Assembly: GCF_963678635.1 (NCBI RefSeq) | Contig: NC_087062.1 | Coordinates: 17,907,789 to 17,971,788, forward strand | From: Symsagittifera roscoffensis | Taxonomy: Eukaryota > Xenacoelomorpha > Acoela > Convolutidae | Length of the DNA: 64,000 bases | Direction of reading: 5' to 3' | Shown here: piece by piece, positions 36,501 through 46,450 of the stretch | Layout of the letters: each line of letters begins with the position of its first letter | Numbering within the stretch: the stretch's first letter is position 1 | Position numbers and translations under genes: made by a program | Notes under the pieces: generated by a model | What the model was told of the DNA's origin: nothing | Seen by the model: the letters and a program-made list of their open reading frames with translations, nothing else | Databases searched by the model: none

Positions 36501-39500
36501 AAAGCATATCCCAGTTTCCTCCCCCTCTGTATCGTGATTAGCATGTCAAGGGTATTCAACAAGACACTCACGCAGAGGCCGCTCTTCGTAATCGAGAAGG
36601 ATCTTCCTAAAACAGCAGCACTTTGACTATTTGGATTTGGGACTACGCATACCTGCTTGTTGTCACTTAGTTCATTGTAATTTTTCATTCGTAAGCTTAC
36701 AATCGCCGCCTCATTCGCATTTAGCCTCACCCTCCTACTCAAGAATACCGGTGCTTTGGTTTCATTTGCCATTATTAAATTTACCGGTTTGATTGCGTAC
36801 CTCCTATCCGGGTTCCGTATCCTGAACATTGCGTTGTTTAGATCAATCGCTACATCAAAGTTCCTGATGAAGTCTCTGCCTAAAATAGATTGTTCAGACT
36901 CATCTAGGTTTTCTACCACAAGAAAGCTCATCCACAGGTTACGTTCCCCCAGATTGAGGGCTATTATCGGCGTTCTGTCCAAGACCCGTAGGGCCCCTTT
37001 GTTAGCAGCTGAGAGCCGTATTCTCGAATCTATCAGATCATCTTTGTTGAAGCCCATTCGTTCCCAAGTTTCGATTGGTATGACACTCAAGACTGCTCCC
37101 GTATCGAGTAACCCACGTAATTGAGTCTTTTTGCCACTTATGTCTAACACGTGTCCTGTCACATCTGCCTCTGTCCCGATGTGCATCGCATCTTCTTCAA
37201 GCATGGCGCAGTGTCCGATCGATCTCACTTTCAACTCTTCTCTTCCCACGTAGATTTGCCCAATTAGGTCTTCATCACATGTTATCATTGTTTTGGTATA
37301 GATGTTGATTCCATCTATATTTAGCATCACTTCATGTGGACCATAAGCTTCTATATACCTGTTATCAACACGTACAGACTTGCTACCCCCTCTCGTGAGT
37401 ATGCTCTCAATGCTCTCGAAGTCGTTTGTGGGCTTATACAACTCAAGTAATCTGCGTACACATCAATGTGCATTATTGTCTGGTCACTTGGTTCGCTCAA
37501 GTTTCTCGTTACTTCGTGGCCGCCCACAGTGATTATTGACATTAATCTTGCCCCAATCTTTGTTATGCCAAATGGCTTTCCTGTAACTATTTTTACCGTG
37601 TTGCAATTTCCATTTTTTGTCGACCCCTCAGCAGCTTCTGGTATTGTCTGTGAGCAACTTAATGCTTCGTTCGTCTTCTGTCTTTGGATTTCTTGCTTTA
37701 GTCGTTGTTCTATTTCTTTCGCTGCAAGGTCTTGTTTGACTTTGTTGATGGCCTCCGCTGCCGCCTTCTCATAATCTATTTCTTGTGCGTTCTTTGCCGT
37801 GGCCTCTACTGCACTATTACATTGTGTTACAGCTTTTACTGTTTTCGTCGGTAGCTCCGCATTTGGTCTTTCTAGGTTTTTCGTTTCAAATTCACCTTGT
37901 CTGTTTCTTTGGTTCTGCACTGCTGCTAGCGCCAACTTGTGTTTTGGATGACTCTGGTTCTTGACCGCTTCCCAAAACAACGGACAGTCCATCCTGAAGT
38001 GCCCCTCTTGGTTGCAGAAGAAGCATCTTGCACCTATTTTGATGATCAAGCCACTATAGAACTCGTGTTCTTCCATCTGGCTCATATCTTCTTCATCGGG
38101 TGCATATCCCAAACTCTTCATGCCCTGTTTGTATGTCGTGCAATCCGCCACATGATGATCCGCCGACCCGCAGTTAGCACATGACCTGCGTTTGTCCATG
38201 TCATCTCTGGGCTTGTACCATGACGACCTCTGTGGCTGACTCCCCCCTTGTGTGTTCCTGTTGTCTGAGTACGAGTATTTCTTGGGTTTCATCAACATGT
38301 ACTCTCTTGACTTCTGCCTCATCTCTTCTGGAGTTGGTGCACTATCTTTCGACAATGTGTAGTACGTTGCTAACATCGTTCTCAAGTCATCACTCTTCAC
38401 CCCATCAATGAACTTTGAGGCGATGCTGAAGTTCCTTCGATTGGTAGATTCTTCCGGGTCACTCCTTCTTCTCAAGCTCTCAAGATCATCTAGGAACCTG
38501 TCAATCGATTCATCGTCCCTTTGTCTCCTCTTCTCAAATCGCATCATCGCTTGATGACCCTTCATGCCTGAGCCGAATCTATTTAACAATATTTCAAAGA
38601 TTTTGTCCGCTGTGTCGCGTTCCTCTTCTTTCTTCGCAACCACGCATTTCAATGCCGTGCCTTCCAGATTGCTCAGTATCGCTGTGCATGCTTGCCTCTC
38701 ATCATTCAAGTTGTCTTGTTCTAAGTGCAACCTCATGACTTCTACCCAAGTGTCAATGCATCCATCTGAATCATCTTTGAACTCCTTCGGTTTCTTGAAG
38801 GTTTTCCTGGATTTGTTGCCTCCTCTGTCACTCGAGTCGGTGTTCCTCGTGGCGAAGGCTTCTAGCGTCCTGTTCATCATTTCCCAGGTGCTTGCCCATG
38901 TCATGGCATCCGGTCCCACGTTGTTGTGAGTCGTGGAGTCCCCTGGACCATTGGTTGTGTTCGCTGTTCCATTCTTTATAATGGCCCTGGCCCCCACCGG
39001 TGCCGTAATCGCGGCCTCCCGGGTTGCTGGTAACGGTGTTGATTGTCGTTTGTTCCTTTGAGGCTCCACGAAGTCCACTCTATTACCCTGTGTCCTCTCT
39101 GCAGCTGGCCTGTCTTGTTGTGTTGAATTCCTAAGTATAGCGTCTAGCTTTGTCTGTATTGCACTTGAGCTCTCAGCCTGTTCCCTACTCATCGTATCCA
39201 TTCTGGTTTCCAAACTCCCTAACTGGCAATTCACTGCGTCATATCGCTGCTTCATTTCCTGCATGTCTTTCCTTTCTGATGTTCTTCTCTCGCTCTTCAT
39301 CAGTGCTTTCTACTTTGTCAGACATCTTCTGAAGCTTTTCCTCCGTCGCTTTCGCTAGATGGAAATAGTTGTCCAAGTACTCATGTTTGTTGTGTCTCAT
39401 TTCCTTCTTTATCACATTTCTATCCTCTTCGCTGTGCTTCAGTTTCTCATCTATCTGATCTAGTTTCGCCATCAAGTCGCTTAACTCAAGAGTTGTCGTT

Positions 39501-39802
39501 CCATGGTCCGTTGTTGTCCTGTAGTTGATCGCTGGTCCCGATTTTCTCTGACCCTCGTTCTGATCGGTCTCTGTCGTTCTCGTGGATACTGTTCCGAATG
39601 TTTTGCTTTTCTCAACTTTCGTCTCCTCCACTGCTGCGTCCTTCGATCTCATTCCGACCATCATTGCTAATCTCTCAGTAAAAGACGTTCTCTTATGAGA
39701 CTCATCTTTCACTGTTTCTTGCGTGTTGCCTGTTGTGTCTTCCGCGTTGTCTATCGGTGAGAACTCTATGGGATTCGGGTTAGGTTCTTCCGCATTAGGC
39801 AT
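33552..39802 (-). pseudogene. gag-pol of element B, outer duplicate, truncated in integrase
   Basis: The first in-frame ATG is at 39802, preceded by an open stretch reaching a TAG in the array. The copy shares all frameshifts and the spacer deletion of the inner copy but lacks its two private TAG codons, so gag is open from 39300 to 37351 (649 codons, both zinc knuckles) apart from the shared frameshift near 37400. It ends two residues before the second integrase aspartate, then reads nine junction codons to a stop at 33522. Confidence 0.9.
35837..37441 (-). pseudogene. protease and start of RT, outer duplicate of element B
   Basis: A 534-codon piece with LLDTGA, the linker and the first third of reverse transcriptase, ending at the shared 1-bp loss. 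The first Met is not a natural start; the frame comes from gag through the frameshift near 37400. Confidence 0.8.
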
Positions 39803-39925
39803 TGGAGTTGACTCTGTCGTCTTCTTTCCTGCTTCATCCACACTTTGATCAGGTGTCTCTAGATCAATCTCGATGGTGGGTTCTACTCGTTCCTCTTCTG
39901 TGCCCTCTTTTGCTTTGTTCTCCAC

Positions 39926-40190
39926 TGTCCCAAGACCACTGTCCCAAGACTACTGTCCAAGACCAGTGTCCCAAGACCACTGTCCCAAGACCACTGTCCC
40001 AAGACCACTGTCCCAAGACCACTGTCCCAAGACCACTGTCCCAAGACTACTGTCCCAAGACTACTGTCCCAAGACCAGTGTCCCAAGACTGTTTCGTACC
40101 AAGGCTGCACTGTCCCAAGACTATCCCAAGACTGTGTTGTCTCAAGACTGTCCCCAGACTGCAATGTCCCAAGACTTCTTCGGTATTGTG
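39926..40190 (-). repeat. 14-bp tandem array of element B, unit 2
   Basis: About 18 units; the array is about two units longer than in unit 1, so it has changed length since the duplication. Confidence 0.93.
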
Positions 40191-41071
40191 CCAAGACTCG
40201 TCACTGAGTGTCTGAATATCGGGTCTCTTCTTCTTCGTTGTAGGGACTATTGAACCACTGTACCGTTTACCACCACTTGAGCTCTTGTAAAAATTTTCCC
40301 AAAATCCCTATCTTAATGGTCGAAACCCAAATACTGATCCAGTCTTTTCAGGCTATTTGAAACTCTAGATTCCCCGCAGGTGTCTTGTGATCACCTGTTC
40401 GTTAAAATACCAACAACAATTTTTTACCAAAACATAAAATTTTAAACTTGAAAAAATTTCAAAAACAGATGGGTGAATTCTCCTGAAATTCAAGGTTGAC
40501 TGATGTCAATCTTTGTCCGAAAAAATGTCTGGTACCCGATTGCCACGCGTTTTCCTCCCCCCTGCTAGCGATCTAATGGGGTATCACAAAAACTGTCTAT
40601 GTCCGTTCCCCCCTACCGATCCGACCAGGGTACCTACCTTAACCTGATTCTAATTTTGGATATCCGCTTCCTGTAACCAAAGCGTGTAAATATCTAATGT
40701 AACTAAGTCGACGATGCCGAGCAATTAGTTACTCTAATGTGTCCCCCCTTTTTACAATTTATAACCGCTAACCTCTAACTTAACCAACCCCCCTTCTAAC
40801 CTCCCCCCTCTTTAGCCCCCCTCTTAAGCCGAGAAATCCCTTAAGCGCCGGGTGCTAAACCTCTCGAGAGAAAACCGTAGACCTGTTTCCAGGCCTGCTT
40901 GTGCAAAAACTTCCTCAAAACAATGGGACTCCGCTTATCCAATTTTACACTTATCTCCTATAAGGTAATGTGGATTCTAACGATACCCGTTGCCCAACTT
41001 GAGAACACCCCTGTGCGTCCTCTTGTGGTGATCCTGTGCTGATTGTCTCTGTTCCGCACTTGACAGCAGCA

Positions 41072-41263
41072 CCACTTTCCCACTTGGCTGGTCACCTCTT
41101 CCAGTCAAGTCTCCTAGTGGTCCGTTTCGATCCTTGTGAACCACTTTCCCACTCGACTGGTCATCCTTTCCAGTCAAGTCTCCCAGTGGTCCGGTTCGAT
41201 CCTTGAGAACCACTTTCCCACTCGACTGGTCACCTCTTCCAGTCAAGTCTCCTAGTGGTCCGG
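41072..41263 (-). repeat. 69-bp tandem repeat (2.8 copies) in the leader
   Basis: Units at 41072-41140, 41141-41209 and 41210-41263 differ at a few bases. Because 69 is a multiple of three, an open frame of 116 codons (41327-40977, no ATG start) reads it as a 23-residue repeat around GPLGDLTGRGDQSSGKVV. Confidence 0.9.
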
Positions 41264-41732
41264 CTAGGTTGCAATCTGTCTGAAAACCCTTAACAACGCC
41301 CCCACTCGGGCACCTTTTCAGAGTCACTGGTTTAAATTGCTAGATTGATCGAAACAATCGGTCTCATAAAACAGTATGGGTATACTATTTAATTAATATA
41401 AAGGTTTGATCCAAATGATCCGGTATCAAAGTCACTGTTTTTTTGTTTTATGGTTTTTGTTCCTTTTTCTATACTTTTTTCTTGTTTTTGTTTCGCTTTT
41501 TGTCTTTTTGCTCGTGTTTTTGTCCCCCCTAGTTGCCCCCCTTACTCGGTTAGCTAGGCTTCGTTCGGAGAGCGTATCAGGAAGTTTTCTCAAGTTTTCT
41601 TAAAAAGCTATCACGGTACAACCGGAAGTTTTACACGTTCCCGCTGAACCGTACCACTGGTACTCAAGAATGGGCATGCAGCCCGGAGCTGTGTCAAGTG
41701 GGTTCGACTCCGTAGTCATGATGTCCTAAAAA

Positions 41733-41747
41733 CACCCAGGAGCACCA
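41733..41747 (-). promoter_or_regulatory. Candidate primer-binding site of element B
   Basis: On the minus strand TGGTGCTCCTGGGTG begins 11 nt after the LTR end. The opening TGG is expected for pairing with a tRNA CCA end, and the first nine bases would fit a tRNA ending GGAGCACCA. From memory a tRNA-Ile(UAU) ends this way; the match beyond nine bases is poor. Confidence 0.35.
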
Positions 41748-41758
41748 TAAAAACACTA

Positions 41759-42662
41759 TGTAACAGTCGCCTACTTCGGTCACATATGAGGCTTAAGAAA
41801 AATAGGCCCTATAACCATTGGCTCAAGAGTCAGGGACACTATCTCTTGTGTTTTTCTACCTCAAGAACGGTCGGAGCCAATTCGGTTCGCTTGCGACATG
41901 AGACTAGAACCCGCTACAGCTTAAAGGCTACTACCAAAATATCCCCCCCCCCCCCACTCTAGAAAATGAGAACGCCCCCATACTTAAGTCTCAAAATACC
42001 CAAAATACGCGAACGCCGTTAAAAACAGGGTCGGAACAATCCGTTAAGTTACTTTTTATTGGACAGTGGAACTTTGATCCATTTCAGATGGATCAACCTA
42101 AAACTCGCCTTATCTCAACATAACAATCGTAAAACACACTCGAGAAAATTAAATTGGTGACTCACATGTTGATGTACTCGAGTACAGGGAGTAATTAAAT
42201 TGGTAAGCAACTCAAGAATTAGGTAATATAACTAAATAAGTTTGATACTTGTCAGTTTTGGTAACAGAAGTAAGTTCTGGCTCTAGAATTTGAGTTTTGG
42301 TATGAACCATTGGGACACTCAAGCTGTCCACCTTTCCATTGAAGGTTCACTCTAGTTTGTTCCGAATAGTCGCTCTTTCTTCTATTTATCGTCTCTCCTC
42401 GTATTTCGGGATAAGACAGCTCTACTCGTGTCCTATTTTATATCTGGAAATTGCGAATAGCAATTTCCCGCTGTTTTTCTTGAGTAATTTCCCGCACTTC
42501 TAAACTCGGATGTTCTGATTTTTCACTTTTTGTTTTCAGTTGGTACGAGAAAACTGAGCATGACAGGCTCCATTCGAAATTTTGAAAATTAAAATTTCAC
42601 TCCAAAATTACGTATTTTTGTGTCTCTCAAGGTCAAACTTCCAGACATGACCGACTGGCACA
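41759..42662 (-). repeat. 5' LTR of element B
   Basis: A 904-bp LTR, about 98.5% identical to 15079-15974, with a longer C run near 41942. TATA box at 42433-42442 and a perfect 23-bp inverted repeat at 42446-42468. Confidence 0.88.
42446..42468. repeat. Perfect 23-bp inverted repeat in LTR promoter region
   Basis: GGAAATTGC-GAATA-GCAATTTCC, directly upstream of TATAAAATAG in element orientation. Confidence 0.75.
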
Positions 42663-43189
42663 TTATCTGGAAGTTTGACCTTGAGGGACACGAATATACG
42701 TGATTTTGGAGTGAAGTTTTTTTTCTTCAAAAATTCGAATGGAGCCTGTCATGCTCAGTTTTCTCGCGACAACTAAAAACAGAAATAAGAAATCAGAACG
42801 ACCGAATTAACAATTGCGGGAAAGTTGTCAAATATATACTGTGGGAAATCGCTATTCGCAATTTCCATCGTAGAAAACTAGAGTAGAGCTGTCCTATCTG
42901 ACATAGGAGACCAAACGAACACGAGAGCGGAGTAAAAAATCAACTGGACCAGTGTGAACCTTCAACGGAAAGGCGGACAAGTGAAGTCTCCCAATGGTCC
43001 AGAGCCAAAACTATATTCTTGAGTTTAAAATTACTTCCTTTGATTGGAACTCATCATTAGAAAACTTCTTGAGTTATATTTGATTATATTCATGCCAGAG
43101 TTGTTAATTAGTTTAATTACATGTGTCTCAAGCGTGCTGCTATGTAAGTACCAAATTTAGTTTTCTCGAGTGTGTTTTATGGTTGTTAT

Positions 43190-43190
<1 letters not shown>
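42663..43190 (+). repeat. Remainder of the 3' LTR of element A, truncated
   Basis: Plus-strand sequence starting TATCTGGAAGTTTGACC continues the LTR begun at 15062 and follows it to TTTATGGTTGTTATG. It is then cut by the LINE tail. The last part of the LTR, about 390 bp, is missing. It is clearly more diverged from the B LTRs than they are from each other. Confidence 0.82.

Positions 43191-43247
<57 letters not shown>
43191..43247. repeat. (TAG)19 microsatellite, 3' tail of the LINE
   Basis: Nineteen exact TAG units; on the minus strand a (CTA)n tail directly after the LINE 3' end. Confidence 0.95.
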
Positions 43248-43252
43248 GGCTT

Positions 43253-43269
43253 TTGTGCTCGTAGCACAA
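43253..43269 (-). other. LINE 3'-terminal stem-loop
   Basis: TTGTGCT and AGCACAA form a 7-bp stem with a 3-nt loop, six bases before the (CTA)n tail. In UnaL2-type LINEs a similar 3' hairpin is bound by the reverse transcriptase. Confidence 0.55.
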
Positions 43270-43296
43270 GGGGTTTCCACCTTTCAGTTTTTCGTT

Positions 43297-45061
43297 CTAT
43301 AGTGAAGTTTTGCTTCTACAGTCATTCATTGTGCAATCGCAAGCAATTTTCCATGTGCACTTGTTCATTTGTTCGTAGTCCTTCTCAAATTTTCTCCAAA
43401 ATAACCACAATATTCGCTTTTTCAGTCTGCTTGTTTGTCTCACGTCAATTTTGATCACATTCGCTGGCCGACATGTTTGGTAAAAGAATTCGTCCACCAA
43501 AAATTTCTTTTTCGGCCTCTCGAGCTGAAACATACAACCGCGCGAGGAACAGGAATGCGATGGAACTTTCAACATGTCAACATCATAATTTTTCGATAAA
43601 ATTTTTGACAGCAACAAAAGGTTGTTGATCTGTATATACATTGGCAGTGGCAATAGTGAAATTTCGATTAACCGATCTTTGTACGAATCCATATGCGGAA
43701 TTATCCATTTAAGTATACGCCTTTGTACATTTTCAAGCTCCGTAATAATGTATTTACTTAATCCATAACATGGACTTGCGTACGTGAGTATTGGTACGAT
43801 CATAGGTTTATACAAATCCAGTTTAGCTTTTTGTCCAAGATTCGATACGCTTCTTTTTATCATGTGAAAAACACGAATTGCTTTGCAGCAAACCTTATTT
43901 ATATGCAAATTCCATTTTAAGTCACAGGAAAGCATGAGCCCCAATTCAGATTGAGTTTCCTCTGTTTTAATCAATTCGTTTCCAAAAAGCAATCGTTTTT
44001 CGTTTTTGGACATTTTAATTAGGCAGCATTTATCCATATTGAAGGGCATGTTGTTTCTAACGGTCCAGTCATACAACGCATTTAAATCACTTTGAATATC
44101 TATTGTGCTTAAACCCACGCTGAGAAATTTGGCGTCATCGGCAAAAAGTAGGGGAAACAATTGATCGCACATTTTCGGGAGGTCGTTAACAAAAACCAGA
44201 AAAATTATGGGGCCCAAAATACTCCCTTGCGGGACACCGCTAGTAACTTGTATTGGTGACGAGTTTACTCCATTTATACGCACGACTTGTACTCGATTTG
44301 TCAAGTATGATTCGATTAGTTTCAGTAGCTTGTTTCTGATGCCCATTTAAAAAAGTTTTTTCAAAAGCATACCATGATCCACTCTGTCAAAAGCTTTACT
44401 GTAGTCAGTAAAGATTATGTCAACATCATGTTGACTTTCAATGCCCTGGTACACTTTTTGCAAAAAGATTATCAATTGGAGAATCGTTGATCGTCTTTTC
44501 CTAAAGCCGAACTGAGCTGCGTGAAAAAAAGAATGGTAATGATCGTAAAGTCGTCTAAAAATGTTCCTTTCTAAAATTTTCGAAGCTATTGATAACAGAG
44601 ATACCGGTCTGTAATTTGTAACTTGGCATTTATCGCCTTTTTTAAATAATGGACTTATAATTGCTTGTTTCCAATCGTTTGGAAAAATGGCTGTTTGGAA
44701 AATTTTTCTGAATAACTGTGAAAGAGAATGAGAAAGAGTAATGCACAATATTTTATACACTATTGGTGGAATTTCATCGGGTCCTTTACTCTTGTTTATG
44801 TCCAAGTTCATGCAAATTTCAATTACTTCCTTTTCGAAAAAATTTACAGTGGTAATCGATTTTACGCATTCTTTTCCTTTACAACCTTCAATAAATTTTG
44901 TCGATTTTGTTTACACGGAAGAGAAGAAGATAGAAAATAGTTCTGATTTACCCTTGTCTGTCTCCTCCGAGACAGACTCGTAAAACATTTTCCGCGGGAG
45001 ATTTGACTTCCTAAATGCTTTGAAATACTTGAACAATTTTGACGATGCTCGTTCTGCAGCC
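43297..45061 (-). pseudogene. LINE reverse transcriptase fragment
   Basis: One frame is readable from 45061 to 43297 with two in-frame TAA codons (44913-44911 and 44349-44347). It holds the N-terminal RT motif KSKGPDEIPPIVYK, then ISPLFKKGD, NYRPVSLLS, FDRVDHGML, SGVPQGSILGP and the catalytic FADD in LLFADDAKFL, followed by the C-terminal region LTYASPCYGLS and a Cys-containing end. This is the usual order for non-LTR reverse transcriptases of the jockey/CR1 group. The endonuclease and ORF1 are absent because of 5' truncation. Confidence 0.88.
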
Positions 45062-45121
45062 AGGGTCAGGGACACTATCGAGAGTTCGGAATTCAATGAG
45101 GTGGTCCGATCGACCGAATCT
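45062..45121. other. 60-bp patchwork junction built from copied fragments
   Basis: The whole stretch is accounted for by three copied pieces: 45062-45079 equals 45172-45189 (LTR of C); 45079-45105 equals the complement of 57908-57934 (integrase of C, 27 bp); 45104-45121 equals 47143-47160 (ORF2 of C). Neighbouring pieces overlap by one or two bases. Confidence 0.85.
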
Positions 45122-46020
45122 GCAGTCACACATGAGGCTTAAGAAAAATAGGCCCTATAACCACTGGCTCAAGGGTCAGGGACACTATCTCTTGTGTTTT
45201 TCTACCTCAAGAACGGTCGGAGCCAGTTCGGTTCGCTTGTGACATGAGACTACGACCCGTTACAGCTTAAAGGCTACTACTAAAATATCCCCCCACTCTA
45301 GAATTAGAAACGTCCCCATACTTAGGTCTCTAGATACCCAAAATACATGAACGCCGTTAAAAACCGGGTTGGAACAATCCGTTAAGTTACTTTTTATTAG
45401 ACAGTGGAACTTTGATCCATTTCAGATGGATCAACCTAAAACTCGCCTTACCTCAACATCACAATTATAAAACACACTCTAGGAATTTAAATTAAGTACT
45501 CACATTGTAGCACGCTCAAGAACCAGGAAGTAAATAAGTCGGTAAACAACTCAAGAATTAATAAAGTAACTAATATGAGTTCAATGTTAGTCAGTTTTAA
45601 CAACAAGAACAAGTTTTTACTCTAGACTGCAAGTTCTCGTGAACCATTGGGACACTCAAGCTGTCCACCTTTCCACCGAAGGTTCACTCTAGTCCAGTCA
45701 ATAATAGTGTTCCAATCGTAACAATCCAATTCGTGGGAATGCTCTCGTCTCTGTTTCAGATGGGACAGCTCTACTCTAGGTTATTGTTGCTATTGAAATT
45801 GCGAATAGCAATTTCCCACCGATTTTTCTAGCAACTTTCCCGCGATTGTTATTCAACTGTTCTGAAATTGTTCTCTTCTCTTTTTCTGATTTTCAGTTCT
45901 CGCGAGAAAATTGTGCATGACAGGTTCCATTCGAAATTTTGAAAAATTAAATTTCACTCCAAAATCAAGTGTTTTTTTCTTCTCTCAAGGTCAAACTTCC
46001 AAATATGACCGACTGGCACA
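45122..46020 (-). repeat. 3' LTR of element C, end clipped
   Basis: It starts on the minus strand with TGTGCCAGTCGG after the primer tract and follows the other LTRs to within about 20 bp of their TGTTACA end, which is lost at the patchwork junction. The promoter inverted repeat is kept at 45795-45815. Confidence 0.85.
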
Positions 46021-46450
46021 TACTCCCCGGACTCGAGATCGATGTCCTCATCGCGCGCTGTCTTCTGCCAGTGAGTCCCAGAAAAACCGAGGGTTGCTCA
46101 AGATACAGTGCCAGTGGTCATTTACAGAAGTTTGCAGCAGATTTAAGCTTATCTACACCCCAAAATTCACAGCCATTTAAAATTTTCACGCTATTGCTAA
46201 ACAGCAACCAAAATCTGCATACACCTGCACCCTTGAATTTTCGCTTTTCAAGCCAATCATTTTAAAATCTCTTTTGTCCTATTCAATCAGGAAATTGTCA
46301 TGCAGCATTTCGATTTATATAATAAGTATAGTATATTAGTAACAATATTTGCTTTGTTAAAATTTCTTTTTCGTGAATCCAAGTTTCACTCGGATCCACG
46401 CTCAAGCCCCCCTTCCCTCTCAAGACTCAAGATCCATCCGATTTGCCCAT
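46021..46450 (-). other. 3' untranslated segment of element C
   Basis: Noncoding; primer tract is the complement of 46022-46034. Nothing else recognised. Confidence 0.8.

Larger units (their letters stand above)
33552..40987 (-). repeat. Tandem segmental duplication, unit 2
   Basis: This second unit of 7.4 kb is cut inside integrase at 33552, where a base shared by both ends is the only overlap. Its outer end, at the word GATACC (40982-40987), continues into the rest of the leader, so this unit retains the original junction with the 5' leader and LTR. Confidence 0.93.
40191..41758 (-). other. 5' leader of element B between array and LTR
   Basis: About 1.57 kb of noncoding leader. It includes a 69-bp tandem repeat (41072-41263), AT-rich stretches, and a possible tRNA primer site next to the LTR. 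I see no gene I would defend. Confidence 0.7.
15079..42662 (-). mobile_element. Giant Ty3/Gypsy-type retrotransposon, element B (LTR to LTR, with internal tandem duplication)
   Basis: Two LTRs in the same orientation (15079-15974 and 41759-42662) enclose, on the minus strand, a leader, gag-pol and ORF2. They differ at about 13 bases plus a C-run length change. The element lies inside the 3' LTR of element A, tail to tail with it. A 7.4-kb segment from the leader to mid-integrase is present twice in tandem. Removing one copy gives an element of about 20.1 kb. Both genes carry stops and frameshifts, so it is not autonomous now. Confidence 0.9.
43191..45061 (-). mobile_element. 5'-truncated jockey/CR1-like LINE
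   Basis: On the minus strand it consists of part of the reverse transcriptase ORF, a short 3' region with a stem-loop (43253-43269) and a (CTA)19 tail. The 5' part is lost at the patchwork junction. The 3' end, with its tail, abuts the LTR of element A, marking the insertion point. Confidence 0.85.

Noticed and set aside
39803-39925. Upstream extension of gag beginning ENKAKEGTEEER
   Set aside because: The frame is open but has no ATG and meets a TAG in the array about ten codons further up; only the duplicated B copies show it, so I start gag at the first ATG and leave the extension undecided.
41690-41720. tRNA-like T-arm (GGGTTCGACTCC)
   Set aside because: The flanking bases do not form a T stem, and no D arm, anticodon arm or acceptor can be assembled around it.
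43297-45061. Reassigned genetic code (TAA read as an amino acid) suggested by two TAA codons in an otherwise open LINE frame
   Set aside because: Element genes use TAA, TAG and TGA where sister copies have ordinary sense codons, so these are simple nonsense mutations in dead copies.
45063-45129. Coding start of the LINE fragment (frame continuing to 45129)
   Set aside because: This part of the open frame is the patchwork filler copied from elements, not LINE sequence.
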